DNA of 64,000 nucleotides from Acinetobacter puyangensis (GTDB lineage: Bacteria; Pseudomonadota; Gammaproteobacteria; Pseudomonadales; Moraxellaceae). The DNA is taken from assembly GCF_900096995.1 (NCBI RefSeq), contig NZ_OANT01000001.1, forward strand, positions 186,001 to 250,000. Direction: 5' to 3'. The position numbers were made by a program, and so were the translations under genes. Under the pieces are notes generated by a model. It did no database searches. It was not told the DNA's origin and saw nothing but the letters and a program-made list of their open reading frames with translations. Positions within the stretch are counted from its first letter, which is position 1, and each line of letters opens with the position of its first letter. Positions 1 to 8,991 of this stretch are shown one piece after another.

Positions 1-225
1 GAACTACCCGTAATCTTTTATGGGCAATGCTTATTGGTTTTAATCTTGGATATTCAATCTGAAATGATCATGATATGTAGTTGGTTGTTTGTTATTTTTA
101 GAATCATTCATAGTCTTGTGCATTGTAGCTATAATCAGGTGAAGCATCGCTTTTTAGCCTATGCTATATCTAGTATTGCCTTATGGATGATGTCTATTCT
201 ATTGTTAAGTAAAATAATTCTTTAA
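1..225 (+). CDS. MAPEG-family membrane protein, C-terminal part
   Basis: The frame is open from the first base, so the gene begins outside the window; 74 residues are visible. They show two hydrophobic segments around a charged stretch with the motif R-I-I-H-S-L-V-H, followed by Y-N and H-R. This matches the C-terminal half of the MAPEG family (membrane-associated eicosanoid/glutathione metabolism proteins), in which a conserved R-x-x-H-...-H-x-x-x-N-x-x-x-x-R pattern lies near the end. Bacterial members are small four-helix inner-membrane proteins, mostly uncharacterised. Family assignment is by motif only; the substrate is unknown. Confidence 0.65.
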   Translation, partial: ELPVIFYGQCLLVLILDIQSEMIMICSWLFVIFRIIHSLVHCSYNQVKHRFLAYAISSIALWMMSILLLSKIIL

Positions 226-256
226 AAAAATAAAGGCAATTTAGGACGGATTTTTG

Positions 257-427
257 GTGAACAAAATGGCAGGGTTTAAATTTCTAAATCAATATGATGT
301 GAATGTGCATCAATTTTATCCGAAGCGTGAACATGATTTGAAGATTCGCTTAATCCTTCTTAGCGCAATTGGTGTGCCGATCAAAAAAGCTTTTGAAAAG
401 ATAGTCAGATTATTTTTAATAGTTTAG
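257..427 (+). CDS. small hypothetical ORF (56 aa), possibly a gene remnant
   Basis: A GTG-started frame of 56 codons follows the MAPEG gene by 31 bp, with AGGA about ten bases ahead of the start. The product is basic (many Lys/Arg) and ends in a hydrophobic tail. I recognise no family. It could be a small real protein, or the remnant of a longer gene whose rest was deleted when the catabolic region to its right was acquired. Coding status is uncertain. Confidence 0.3.
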   Translation: MNKMAGFKFLNQYDVNVHQFYPKREHDLKIRLILLSAIGVPIKKAFEKIVRLFLIV

Positions 428-665
428 GGCGATAATTTATCAATGTATTTCTATTAATTATGATGTTTATGCTAAATATTTATTGGTTTTTTCGCTACTA
501 TTATAGTTAAATCAAATAAATAATTTTATAAAAATTTATAAATATAAGTAAGTTGAGTATATGGTTTGATTTTTAAGCCCTGTCAATAGTTGGCGATATG
601 AATAGTCGAGGAAATAACAATATGAAAATATAGGAGTGGGATTATCAAGACAAAGGAAAGTCTAT

Positions 666-1910
666 ATGGAACGTGATACAAGCGAAGATCAAAAAACCTC
701 ACCGATTACGGTGTTTCTCTGTTTCGTGGTGGCTGTCATTGAAGGATTGGATTTACAAGCCGCAGGTATAGCAGCGACTGGCATTAGAGAATATTTTTCA
801 CTTACATCTGAACAATTGGGAATATTTTTTAGTGCAGGAATTTTAGGATTATTGCCAGGGACGTTATTGGGTGGACGTTATGCAGATAAAATTGGTCGTA
901 AAAAAGTATTGATTATTGCTGTGGCAATATTTGCGGTATTTACGTTATTTACAGTTTGGGTCAATAGTTTCTCTACTTTATTATTGGTGCGCTTTTTGGC
1001 CGGTGTTGGTATGGGAGCAGCGTTGCCGAATTTAATTACCTTGGCATCAGAAGCGGCTACGCCTAAAAATAGAGGACGGGCAGTTGGATTAATGTATTGT
1101 GGTTTACCTGTAGGGGCATTGCTGTTGTCATTTTGGGCGGCATATGATCCCACAGGTAACTGGAAATCTATTTTTTATTTAGGCGGTATTGCGCCTTTAT
1201 TGGTGATTCCATTAATGATTTATTGGTTGCCAGAATCCAGAGAGTATCTACAGTCCATTAAAAATAAAGTACTACAAGTGAATGAACAAAGTGCCTTTAA
1301 GGTGATTCTACAAAGTCCATTTATTTTACGGACACTGTTGTTGTGGGTCAGTTATTTCTTTACCCTAATGGTGGTATATATCATGTTAAGCTGGCTGCCT
1401 ACACTCTTTATGGAATTAGGGTTTAGTCGCCAACAAGGTAGTATGGCACAAGTGTTTTTTATGATCGGTGCTTTCTTTGGGACCATTATTTTAGGCATGC
1501 TGATTGATCGCTGGAATAAAGTATTGGTGATTATTTTAATGTATATCGGGATTCTAGCGGGTTTACTCAGTTTAAATGCGGCAACCACATTATCACAAAT
1601 TTATATGGCAGCGGCATTAACAGGTACATTTACCATTGGTGGACAAGGTGTTTTATACACATTTGGTAGCTTGGTTTATCCTGCGCATTTAAGAGGAACT
1701 GGCGTTGGTACAGCTTCTGCCATTGGGCGAGTTGGGGCTATGCTTGGGCCGACAATTGCCGGTTTTATTGTGGCATCAGGTGCAGGCGCATCAGGCGTAT
1801 TTACCGCAGCTATACCCGGTATTGTCTTGTCTGCCATTATTATGGTGATTTTATCTAAAAAACTGGCTGTTACCCAACCTGTAGTTAAAATGGATAAACA
1901 AGTGGTCTGA
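666..1910 (+). CDS. mhpT: MhpT-like aromatic-acid MFS transporter
   Basis: A 414-residue major facilitator with about 12 predicted membrane helices, most similar in my reading to E. coli MhpT, the 3-(3-hydroxyphenyl)propionate:H+ symporter of the aromatic acid:H+ symport family. The first helix carries the family signature E-G-L-D-L-Q-A-A-G. The loop after helix 2 has G-G-R-Y-A-D-K-I-G-R-K-K, the MFS D-x-x-G-R-K/R motif, and helices 3-4 read G-V-G-M-G-A-A-L-P-N-L. ATG 666 is chosen because AAAGGAAAG lies five bases upstream; an in-frame earlier start at 636 lacks a good site. The likely substrate, inferred from the neighbouring hca/mhp operon, is 3-phenylpropionate, cinnamate or a hydroxylated relative. 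Confidence 0.85.
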   Translation: MERDTSEDQKTSPITVFLCFVVAVIEGLDLQAAGIAATGIREYFSLTSEQLGIFFSAGILGLLPGTLLGGRYADKIGRKKVLIIAVAIFAVFTLFTVWVNSFSTLLLVRFLAGVGMGAALPNLITLASEAATPKNRGRAVGLMYCGLPVGALLLSFWAAYDPTGNWKSIFYLGGIAPLLVIPLMIYWLPESREYLQSIKNKVLQVNEQSAFKVILQSPFILRTLLLWVSYFFTLMVVYIMLSWLPTLFMELGFSRQQGSMAQVFFMIGAFFGTIILGMLIDRWNKVLVIILMYIGILAGLLSLNAATTLSQIYMAAALTGTFTIGGQGVLYTFGSLVYPAHLRGTGVGTASAIGRVGAMLGPTIAGFIVASGAGASGVFTAAIPGIVLSAIIMVILSKKLAVTQPVVKMDKQVV

Positions 1911-1933
1911 TCATATTAAAACTATTTATCTAT

Positions 1934-1970
1934 GGGAGGCTGTCATGAAGGTTCATGTTCAGTTCCTCCC
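1934..1970 (+). terminator. hairpin downstream of mhpT-like gene
   Basis: GGGAGG at 1934-1939 can pair with CCTCCC at 1965-1970, enclosing a perfect CATGAA/TTCATG helix (1944-1957). It starts 23 bp after the transporter stop. The following TTGTG is a poor U-tract, so it may be a 3'-end stabilising hairpin rather than a strong terminator. Confidence 0.4.
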
Positions 1971-2211
1971 TTGTGATATATGGTGTGCTTAGTCATTTAT
2001 GAGGTCAAGCTGGACATGATTTATACAAAAAATGGGAAGATTATTGGGAGCTTGATTGCTCGAATTTGAAAAGGAGAAGTTCGTTATTTTAATAAGGAGG
2101 AATGCTTTTAAAGGCAGCCTCATTTTATGCTTTATATAGATCATAAATATTTGATGTGTTTTTCCATAATGGATGTGGAAAAACAGCAGATAAAAAGTAA
2201 GGAAGGGAATC
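1971..2211. other. non-coding spacer before the LysR gene
   Basis: With the hairpin above, this makes the 301-bp gap between transporter and regulator. All frames are broken by stops and I found no convincing gene. The last 15 bases carry AAGGAAGGGA, the ribosome binding site of the LysR gene. A promoter for that gene must lie here, but no clear -35/-10 pair stands out. Confidence 0.4.
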
Positions 2212-3087
2212 ATGCTTGCTTTAAGACATTTAAGGTATTTTGTCGCTATTAGTGAAGAAATTAGTTTTGTTGCTGCTGCAAAAAAGCTTAATACAGTCCA
2301 GTCATCTTTAAGTCAGCAAATGAAGGATTTGGAAGACTATATTGGTGTGGATTTATTTGAAAGAGGAAGTCGAGTAATCGCACTTACTAAAACGGGCGAA
2401 GTATTTTTACAAGAAGCTAAAAAAGCTCTGATTGAGGCTGAAAAAACCCAAAATTTTGCCATGAAGCTTAAAGGTCGCGCTAAAGACTTAAAGATAGGCA
2501 TGATGATTGGTGTTGAAGTCAAAATTCCAAAATACTTTATAGAAACGATTAAGCAAAATAGTGCGACGATGCAAGTCGAAATTATCAGTGCTATGAGTTT
2601 GCCATTGATTCAGATGTTGGAAAAGGGTGAAATTGATATCGCTTTTAGTCGTAGTAATATCAATAATCAGGATATTAGTAGTCATGAATTCTTGGTAGAA
2701 GATCTGCTTATTATTCTACCTAAAGATCATCCTTTAAATAAATATTCACACATACCAGTCAAAGAGTTAAATGGTATAAATCTGGTTATCCCAGCTTTGG
2801 AGCATGCACCGGAGTTATATAACAAAATTTTGAAGATATTTACTGACCATCATATCGAGCCAAATATTGTTGCTGAAACAGAAAATCCTTTTGTCACCAT
2901 GAGCTATGTCAATATGGGTATGGGAATTACGATTTTACCAGATAATATTCGAACGATTGCAACAAACGATGTAACGATTAAAAAATTTTTACGTATTCAA
3001 CCGAAGATTTCATTGTTTATGAATTATCGTAATAGTGAAAAGCCTTCATTAGAACATTTGTTGCATAAGATAATTAGAAGTGCGTAA
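2212..3087 (+). CDS. LysR-type regulator of the aromatic cluster (first of two)
   Basis: A 291-residue LysR-family activator. The N-terminal winged HTH (about residues 1-60) begins L-R-H-L-R-Y-F-V and contains A-A-A-K-K-L...Q-S-S-L-S-Q-Q, the usual recognition helix; the effector-binding domain follows from about residue 90. The M-x-x-R-H-L-R-Y-F-V opening is typical of the CatM/BenM/HcaR branch that senses aromatic acids or their catabolites. The start is supported by AAGGAAGGGA just upstream. It sits between the transporter and the porin, so it probably controls one or both; which of the two LysR proteins controls the main operon cannot be told from sequence. Confidence 0.85.
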   Translation: MLALRHLRYFVAISEEISFVAAAKKLNTVQSSLSQQMKDLEDYIGVDLFERGSRVIALTKTGEVFLQEAKKALIEAEKTQNFAMKLKGRAKDLKIGMMIGVEVKIPKYFIETIKQNSATMQVEIISAMSLPLIQMLEKGEIDIAFSRSNINNQDISSHEFLVEDLLIILPKDHPLNKYSHIPVKELNGINLVIPALEHAPELYNKILKIFTDHHIEPNIVAETENPFVTMSYVNMGMGITILPDNIRTIATNDVTIKKFLRIQPKISLFMNYRNSEKPSLEHLLHKIIRSA

Positions 3088-3122
3088 AATAACTGCCGAT
3101 ATTTGAATATCGGCAGTTATTT
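3087..3122. terminator. bidirectional rho-independent terminator
   Basis: A nearly perfect inverted repeat (arms about 3087-3103 and 3106-3122, core AACTGCCGATATT) fills the 37-bp gap between the convergent LysR and porin genes. A-rich and T-rich ends flank the GC core on either side, so it can serve both transcripts. Confidence 0.8.
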
Positions 3123-3124
3123 AA

Positions 3125-4381
3125 TTATTTAAATTTCCATGTGTAGTCGATATTAATACGGGTTTCGTGTGCTGGTTTAAATGTGGCATTTTGGCTAAAG
3201 TTATTATCATATATGCCATAACGTCCACGTAATCCTAGGCCTTTAAATTTTCCGGTAGGGATGACGTAGTGCAGATCAAAATCCAAACTGTCTTCATGGA
3301 GGTTTGTGCCACCAAGATGCGGTAAGTTAATATGATCCCCTCGTGTATATCGTGTCATGAATTTAAGACCTGGAATATAGCTTTTAAAGTCATAGTCGTA
3401 GCGAATAGCATATACTTTTTCTTTTGGATTCAAAAAATCTGTACTCCAGCCATCAATAAAAATTAATACTTCGCCACCTGATAAATAAGGATGGGCGGTA
3501 CTACCAAAATTTTGCATGGTACTTAAAGTCAATGTATGTTGATGATAGTTAAATCCGAGATTTGCAGTGAGTAATGTATTATCTATTTTTCCAGCCAAAG
3601 CCTGACCATTCTCCTGACTATTCCAAAGGCGAATGTCCGTAATTAAATTAAGATGATCTTGTAACGCAGAAGTTTTTTTAAAGGTAAATGCTGACTGTTC
3701 ATAAATATCCTTTGCTATCGCATAATATAAGCCTGTTTGTGTTGATGGGGAAAATTGGTATTTCCCACCAATATAATTAAAATGATCACTTGATGCTGCT
3801 TTAAAACGGCCATTAAATGCGATATTAGATAAATCCTCATGATTGGTTGAGTCTCGGTGATTAACGTGTTCAATATAGCCTGCTGTCAGCTCTAAGTTAT
3901 CAAAATCTTTAGAATCAAAGCTAATACCTTGAAAAGTTTGGGGTAAAAGCCGAGAAACTGAACCAAAGATAACAGGATTCCATGGATGGACAGTACCTGC
4001 TTTAAGTTCTGTATCCTGATATTTTAATTTTGCCGTAATACCGATCTCACTTGCAGTATTTGAACGTTCACGCGTCGTACTATTTGTAGGTAATAAGCCA
4101 CTTCCTAGATAATCAGGATCTGCATGTAATTTAATAGAGGTAAGGCCTTGTATATCCAGTCCTACTCCTATTTTTCCTTCAGTATAGCCAGACTTGAAGT
4201 TAAATATAAAACCTTGCGCCCAATCTTGCGCACCAGAGAGGGTATTATTATTGGTAAAATTACGATCTAAATAATAATTTCTGCTGGTAAGTGACGCTGT
4301 TGATTGCTCAATGAAATCATTGGCTTGGCTATTCAATGGCAATACGCATCCTGCCATTATTATTACAGTGATCCTTTTCAT
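3125..4381 (-). CDS. OprD-family outer membrane porin
   Basis: A 418-residue exported protein. Residues 1-20 form a signal peptide (M-K-R-I-T basic start, hydrophobic core, cleavage after S-Q-A-N or nearby). The mature part is rich in alternating polar/aromatic beta-strand segments and ends in Y-T-W-K-F-K, compatible with a beta-barrel closing strand. The arrangement (F-I-E-Q-S start, G-K-I-G-V-G-L-D, H-P-W-N-P-V-I-F-G-S) fits OprD/OpdK-type channels that take up small carboxylates and aromatic acids in pseudomonads and acinetobacters. AAGGAA precedes the ATG. Position between the regulators and the hydrolase suggests it admits the aromatic substrate; that specificity is inferred. Confidence 0.8.
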   Translation of the reverse strand: MKRITVIIMAGCVLPLNSQANDFIEQSTASLTSRNYYLDRNFTNNNTLSGAQDWAQGFIFNFKSGYTEGKIGVGLDIQGLTSIKLHADPDYLGSGLLPTNSTTRERSNTASEIGITAKLKYQDTELKAGTVHPWNPVIFGSVSRLLPQTFQGISFDSKDFDNLELTAGYIEHVNHRDSTNHEDLSNIAFNGRFKAASSDHFNYIGGKYQFSPSTQTGLYYAIAKDIYEQSAFTFKKTSALQDHLNLITDIRLWNSQENGQALAGKIDNTLLTANLGFNYHQHTLTLSTMQNFGSTAHPYLSGGEVLIFIDGWSTDFLNPKEKVYAIRYDYDFKSYIPGLKFMTRYTRGDHINLPHLGGTNLHEDSLDFDLHYVIPTGKFKGLGLRGRYGIYDNNFSQNATFKPAHETRINIDYTWKFK

Positions 4382-4581
4382 AGATATTCCTTAAATTTAC
4401 AAAAATCCTTTTGTTTTTTTATTATATTGATTTGTAATTTAAAAAAATAATTTAAAAAATAGTTATTTGTTTTTATGAAAACTATATATATATAAAATCA
4501 GCCTATTTATAAAATAGACTGTTAAAATTAAAAAATATAAGAATACGGTTTTCTGATCTAAAAATATAAATATCAACAGGT

Positions 4582-5439
4582 TTAGCTTATATGTTGATTC
4601 AGATAATTACTTACAATAAGATTAAATTCTTCAGATTTTTCCACTTGGGACCAATGCCCGCATTGATTGAAAATATGTGCATCAGCAGTGGAAACAGTGT
4701 TGAGAATATCCCACGTTCGACTAACTGGAATGACGACATCTTGTACGCCATGGATCAATAATACAGGCAAGTCAATCTGTTTCATTTTTTCAAAATCGAG
4801 TGGAAATTCAAAACGGTCACGATCCCGTGCTGCAACAACATCTAGCAATCGCGCATTGGCATAATCATTTTTTGCCGCTTCTAGACGAACTTGAACCAAT
4901 TCATCTGTAATCAGTGTCTTATCAACCACAAACATTTCTAATGTTTTACGAATTCCTGCTAATGACAGTTCCGGATTGGCGTGTTGTTTTAGTGCGGCTG
5001 TTTGTTTGGCTCCCCCTGTTCCCATGGAAATAATCCCGAGCAGGCGTTCTGGATAGTCCAGTGCCATCTGAAACGCAAGCCATCCACCTAGAGAGTTGCC
5101 AATCACCCAAGTTTTTTCAATTCCTTTTGCATCTAGAAAGCGAATCGCATGTTCTACCCATTGCTTGATGCCATAAGCCGTATGATCTGCAACGACAGTC
5201 TGTCCATAGCCTATAGAATCAATGGCATAACAATGCCCAATCTGGCTAAGGTGTTGCAGATTTAACCACCAGTTTGCTGCTGCTGAAACACCTGTACCTG
5301 ACCCGTGTAGAAATAATAACGGTGTACCTGTACCTAACTCATGATAATGTGTCAGCTCATCTGTAGCGGTTTCGATCCATTGATCCTGTAAACCAAAGAA
5401 TGGATCGGTTTTATAATTTGGTATTTCCATTGCACACAT
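4582..5439 (-). CDS. mhpC: MhpC-like meta-cleavage product hydrolase (alpha/beta hydrolase)
   Basis: A 285-residue alpha/beta hydrolase. It has the oxyanion segment H-G-S-G-T-G near residue 45, nucleophile elbow G-N-S-L-G-G with Ser116, acid Asp234 in G-V-Q-D-V-V-I-P, and His262 in C-G-H-W. This is the C-C hydrolase group that cleaves ring-fission products; in the 3-phenylpropionate pathway MhpC splits 2-hydroxy-6-oxonona-2,4-dienedioate into succinate and 2-hydroxypentadienoate. No other hydrolase accompanies the operon on the opposite strand, so this gene fills that step. AGGGA precedes the ATG; a second ATG lies three codons inside. It lies between the porin and the second LysR gene, all on this strand. 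Confidence 0.8.
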   Translation of the reverse strand: MCAMEIPNYKTDPFFGLQDQWIETATDELTHYHELGTGTPLLFLHGSGTGVSAAANWWLNLQHLSQIGHCYAIDSIGYGQTVVADHTAYGIKQWVEHAIRFLDAKGIEKTWVIGNSLGGWLAFQMALDYPERLLGIISMGTGGAKQTAALKQHANPELSLAGIRKTLEMFVVDKTLITDELVQVRLEAAKNDYANARLLDVVAARDRDRFEFPLDFEKMKQIDLPVLLIHGVQDVVIPVSRTWDILNTVSTADAHIFNQCGHWSQVEKSEEFNLIVSNYLNQHIS

Positions 5440-5540
5440 AACGAATCCCTGTGATTAAAAAATGTATCAAATATGAAAGTAAAAGCAGTTAAGCTTTTGT
5501 TGGTATTCAATGGCGGATTTAATCGGGTATAAAAACTAAA

Positions 5541-5560
5541 CCATCATGGAATTATGATGG
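5541..5560 (-). terminator. terminator of the second LysR gene
   Basis: CCATCAT (5541-5547) pairs with ATGATGG (5554-5560). On the minus strand the hairpin is followed by TTTAGTTTTTATA, a usable U-rich tract, about 70 bp past the LysR stop. Confidence 0.55.
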
Positions 5561-5627
5561 CTGAATTTAAAATTGATGACTAATATAAATTTTGTGCGAT
5601 CCAATCTATATTCCCTATAATTAACGA

Positions 5628-6518
5628 TTAGAAAGGGCTTCTTTTTTTCAATTCATCCATAAATTTGGCAATATTCATTTGATTATTACGTTTATTGTAA
5701 CAGGCATATAAATCTAATAGAGGTAATTCGGTTGTTAACTCTCGTACTACGATGGATTTATTGTTTTTGACAATGGGACGAACATAGTCCGGTAAAATTG
5801 CACAGCCTAATCCCATACTGACTGAGTTAATATTAAATAAAATATTGGCAGCATGCTGGATGTAGTTAATCTGGATGTGGTGTGTATGAAAAAAATTTCG
5901 AATGGTGCTGTGTAAGGTTGGCGCATGTGTCTCTGATGGAATAATCAGCGAAATATGATTTAACATCTCGAGCGTTATTTGTTCTGCTTTACTCAGCGCA
6001 TGTTGCTCAGGAAGTAGAAATATCATTTTTTCTTTTAAAATAAGATGGTTGGAAATGGCTGATGTCGCTATTTTCTCTCGGATAATCGCAATGTCCAGTT
6101 CGCCATTTTCTAGTGCATGATATTGTTCAATCGCATCCATACTTTGTAGCGACAATTTTAAATCGGGATTTTCAAAACGCAACATGGGGAGTAGATAAGG
6201 AAAAACCTTACTCTCAGCAACAGGTACAAAACCAATTCTGAGTACATTTTTTTGCGCTTTAGCTGCCAAACGGGTTTTATCAATCGCTTTTTCGACTTGT
6301 TCCAAAGTCGCATAGGCATAGGGTAGTAAGTAGTTACCTTCTTGGGTGAGTTCAACTTTACGTTTGGTACGATGAAACAAGTGAAAACCCAATTCATCTT
6401 CAAGACATTTAATTTGTTGGCTTAATGAGGGTTGAGCAGTAAATAATTTTTGTGCCGCTTTACTGAAATTAAGCTCCTCTGCAACAGTAACAAAATAACG
6501 TAAATGACGTAACTCCAT
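5628..6518 (-). CDS. LysR-type regulator divergent from the hca/mhp operon
   Basis: A 296-residue LysR protein opening M-E-L-R-H-L-R-Y-F-V-T-V-A-E-E-L-N-F, with HTH core A-A-Q-K-L-F-T-A-Q-P-S-L-S-Q-Q (residues about 20-40) and a full effector-binding domain. The opening resembles E. coli HcaR and the CatM/BenM group. It is transcribed away from hcaE across a 220-bp gap, the classic layout for a LysR activator and its target, so it is the best candidate for the operon's activator. An hcaR symbol is withheld because in Acinetobacter that name is also used for an unrelated hydroxycinnamate regulator. Confidence 0.88.
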   Translation of the reverse strand: MELRHLRYFVTVAEELNFSKAAQKLFTAQPSLSQQIKCLEDELGFHLFHRTKRKVELTQEGNYLLPYAYATLEQVEKAIDKTRLAAKAQKNVLRIGFVPVAESKVFPYLLPMLRFENPDLKLSLQSMDAIEQYHALENGELDIAIIREKIATSAISNHLILKEKMIFLLPEQHALSKAEQITLEMLNHISLIIPSETHAPTLHSTIRNFFHTHHIQINYIQHAANILFNINSVSMGLGCAILPDYVRPIVKNNKSIVVRELTTELPLLDLYACYNKRNNQMNIAKFMDELKKRSPF

Positions 6519-6558
6519 AATGCATCATCCTTAATTGGGTTTATCCATAAAAACAACT

Positions 6559-6578
6559 AACCATAACATGTATAGGTT
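6559..6578. promoter_or_regulatory. candidate LysR operator in the divergent region
   Basis: The 20-bp imperfect dyad AACCATAACATGTATAGGTT is centred on ACATGT, between the divergent LysR and hcaE starts. A second small repeat follows, GGTTTTT (6575-6581) with AAAAACC (6589-6595). LysR proteins commonly bind such T-N11-A dyads in divergent promoters. The match is suggestive only. Confidence 0.35.
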
Positions 6579-6738
6579 TTTTCCAATGAAAAACCACGCA
6601 TCTCCTTTCTAAAGTAAAGCATTTATTAATTAGTCTCGTCTATTTATGAATATATAAAAACTATTTCACTTGTAAGGTTTTTAAACCCATCATGTTTTTA
6701 AATTGATTGTTTATGTACAGAGACTATGGAGAGTTTAC

Positions 6739-8109
6739 ATGAATAACAACAGGATTAATGCCTTAAATATTGATCACTTGGTTGATGCCAAACATGGGCG
6801 GATTACCCCATCGATTTATACTGATCCAGAAATTTATGAGTTAGAGCTTGAACGTATTTTTGGACGTTGTTGGCTGTTTTTATGTCATGAAAGCCATATT
6901 CCTAAAGCTGGCGACTTTTTTAATACTTATATGGGTGAAGACCCGATTATTGTTATACGTCAAAAAGATGGTTCTATTAAAGCATTATTAAATCAGTGTC
7001 GTCATCGTTCCATGCGGGTCAGTTATGCCGATTGTGGAAATACACGGGCTTTTACTTGCCCTTACCATGGTTGGTCATATGGTATTGATGGAGCACTTAA
7101 AGATATTCCATTAGAAGAGATTATTTATCCACATGGTGCTTGTAAAGACAAATGGGGATTAGTTGAAGTCGCCCGTGTCGAAATTTATAAAGGATTGATT
7201 TTTGGGTGTTGGGATGAAAATACCCCAGATCTACTGAACTATATGGGCGATATTGCCTGGTATCTTGATGGTGTGCTGGATCGTCGTGAAGGTGGTTCAG
7301 AAATTGTCGGTGGTGTACATAAATGGGAAATAGATTGTAACTGGAAATTTGCTGCGGAGCAGTTTGCTTCGGACCAATATCATGTATTGGTATCCCACGC
7401 TTCTGCCGTACAGGTACTTGGTGGTAAACAAGATGATGCCTCCACGAATCAGTTAGGTGATGCCCAAACAGCACGTCCGGTTTGGGAAACTGCCAAGGAT
7501 AATCTCCAATATGGACAGCAGGGACATGGGTCAGGTTTTTTCTTTACAGAAAAGCCAGATGCAAATTTTTGGGTTGATGGCGAAGTTGCCAATTATTTCC
7601 GTGAAACCTATGAGGAAGCCAAAAATCGTCTTGGTGAGGTTCGGGCATTACGTTTGGCTGGGCATAACACCATGTTTCCCACATTATCCTGGTTGAATGG
7701 TACCGCAACCATCCGTATCTGGCATCCCCGTGGTCCGAATAAAACAGAAGTTTGGGCATTTTGTATTACAGACAAGGCCGCACCAGCCCATATCAAGGAA
7801 GCCTTTGAACGTTCAGCGAGTCGTGCATTTGGTCCCGCAGGTTTTGCCGAAGCGGATGATGGTGAAAACTGGATTGAAATTCAAAAAGTTTTGCGAGGTT
7901 ATAAGGCCAGACAAAATAAGCTCATTGTGGAAATGGGCATTGGACGGGAAAAACGTCGTGAAGACGGTATTCCAGGAATTACGAATCATATTTTTTCTGA
8001 AACAGCTGCACGTGCCATGTATCGACGTTGGGCTGATTTATTAATTCATGAGGATTGGAATGACGTAGAAAATGCTACGGCACAATATGAGAAGGAGCTT
8101 GTCGGATGA
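6739..8109 (+). CDS. hcaE: 3-phenylpropionate/cinnamate dioxygenase, large (alpha) subunit
   Basis: A 456-residue Rieske non-haem iron oxygenase alpha subunit, the catalytic part of the dioxygenase that adds O2 to 3-phenylpropionate or cinnamate to give the cis-2,3-dihydrodiol. The Rieske [2Fe-2S] ligands are visible as C-x-H (Cys87, His89) and C-x-x-H (Cys107, His110). The mononuclear iron site shows D-x-Y-H-x-x-x-x-H with His215 and His220. Long blocks agree with remembered E. coli HcaE, such as the [11 protein letters not shown] segment. ATG 6739 is preferred over an in-frame start at 6703 because GGAGAG lies seven bases before it. It overlaps hcaF by four bases (ATGA). Confidence 0.93.
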   Translation: MNNNRINALNIDHLVDAKHGRITPSIYTDPEIYELELERIFGRCWLFLCHESHIPKAGDFFNTYMGEDPIIVIRQKDGSIKALLNQCRHRSMRVSYADCGNTRAFTCPYHGWSYGIDGALKDIPLEEIIYPHGACKDKWGLVEVARVEIYKGLIFGCWDENTPDLLNYMGDIAWYLDGVLDRREGGSEIVGGVHKWEIDCNWKFAAEQFASDQYHVLVSHASAVQVLGGKQDDASTNQLGDAQTARPVWETAKDNLQYGQQGHGSGFFFTEKPDANFWVDGEVANYFRETYEEAKNRLGEVRALRLAGHNTMFPTLSWLNGTATIRIWHPRGPNKTEVWAFCITDKAAPAHIKEAFERSASRAFGPAGFAEADDGENWIEIQKVLRGYKARQNKLIVEMGIGREKRREDGIPGITNHIFSETAARAMYRRWADLLIHEDWNDVENATAQYEKELVG

Positions 8110-8663
8110 ACCAAATCGTCACACCTTTGACATCATCGCCTTTGCCACAACAGATTGATTGCAATCTTTATCATGAGATTAGTCAATTTATGTATGCAGA
8201 AGCACAATTAGTAGATGACTGGAACTTTCGGGCCTGGTTGGATGTGTTAGCAGAAGATATTTTATATACCTTAAAAACGACTACCAATGCTCAAACTAGA
8301 GATAGACGTAAAAGTATTTCTCCGCCCTCGACATGGATATTTAATGACAGTAAGCATGTTCTTGAACGTCGTGTCGCAAAGCTGGAAACAGGAATGTCTT
8401 GGTCAGAAGAACCCCCATCACGCACTCGACATCTGATCACCAATATTCGAGTGGAGGCTATGCAGGTCGATGCTGAATACAAAGTTTATAGCAACTACCT
8501 GTTATATCGTTCGCAAAAAGAAAAGGACATCATGATTTATGTGGGTAAGCGTGAAGACATTATCCGCAAAATTGATACAGGCTTGGGTTGGCTGATTAGC
8601 AAACGCGATATTACTTTGGATCAGGCAACCTTAACTTCTCATAACATCACAGTGTTTTTCTAA
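8106..8663 (+). CDS. hcaF: 3-phenylpropionate/cinnamate dioxygenase, small (beta) subunit
   Basis: A 185-residue protein of the ring-hydroxylating dioxygenase beta-subunit family (NTF2-like fold), the structural partner of HcaE in an alpha3beta3 oxygenase. Recognisable parts are the N-terminal [14 protein letters not shown] segment, the central [12 protein letters not shown] motif, and a C-terminal strand ending in a hydrophobic residue. It starts inside the hcaE stop (ATGA overlap), and its stop overlaps the hcaC start by one base, so translation is probably coupled. It is slightly longer than I remember for E. coli HcaF. Confidence 0.9.
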   Translation: MNQIVTPLTSSPLPQQIDCNLYHEISQFMYAEAQLVDDWNFRAWLDVLAEDILYTLKTTTNAQTRDRRKSISPPSTWIFNDSKHVLERRVAKLETGMSWSEEPPSRTRHLITNIRVEAMQVDAEYKVYSNYLLYRSQKEKDIMIYVGKREDIIRKIDTGLGWLISKRDITLDQATLTSHNITVFF

Positions 8664-8980
8664 TGGATAAGATTTTTATTTGTCAGATTAATGAATTGGA
8701 AGAAGGTGAAGCCCTAAAGATCGATTGTGATCTTGATGGAATAAAGGCCATTGCAGTTTTTAATTTTAATGGTGAGTTTTTTGCCATGAATGATAAGTGT
8801 AGCCATGGTAATGCTTCGATGTCAGAAGGCTATCTTGAAGATGATGGAACAGTGGAATGTCCATTACATGCTTCACGTTTTTGTTTGAAAACCGGTGTAC
8901 CTCAATGTGTTCCTGCGACAGATCCGATTCAAACATTCCCGGTAAGAATTGAAGATGGCTCACTTTATGTCGAGTTGTAA
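8663..8980 (+). CDS. hcaC: Rieske ferredoxin component of the dioxygenase
   Basis: A 105-residue Rieske-type ferredoxin that carries electrons from the reductase HcaD to the oxygenase HcaEF. The cluster ligands are Cys46-x-His48 in D-K-C-S-H-G and Cys66-x-x-His69 in V-E-C-P-L-H. The spacer N-A-S-M-S-E-G-Y-L-E-D-D matches remembered HcaC almost exactly. The start codon shares a base with the hcaF stop. Confidence 0.92.
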   Translation: MDKIFICQINELEEGEALKIDCDLDGIKAIAVFNFNGEFFAMNDKCSHGNASMSEGYLEDDGTVECPLHASRFCLKTGVPQCVPATDPIQTFPVRIEDGSLYVEL

Positions 8981-8991
8981 AAGGAGTTGTT

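Noticed and set aside
622..665. An ATG with GGAG nearby upstream of the mhpT-like gene
   Set aside because: The frame from 622 stops after three codons, and the start at 666 has the better-placed AAAGGAAAG.
1944..1991. A 15-codon ORF after the mhpT-like gene with GGGAGG before its ATG
   Set aside because: The putative ribosome binding site is one arm of the hairpin at 1934-1970, and the peptide shows nothing recognisable; no frame continues beyond it.
4430..4500. A+T-rich alternating stretch upstream of the porin gene as an origin or protein site
   Set aside because: It is a simple low-complexity region common in A+T-rich intergenic DNA, with no repeated boxes.
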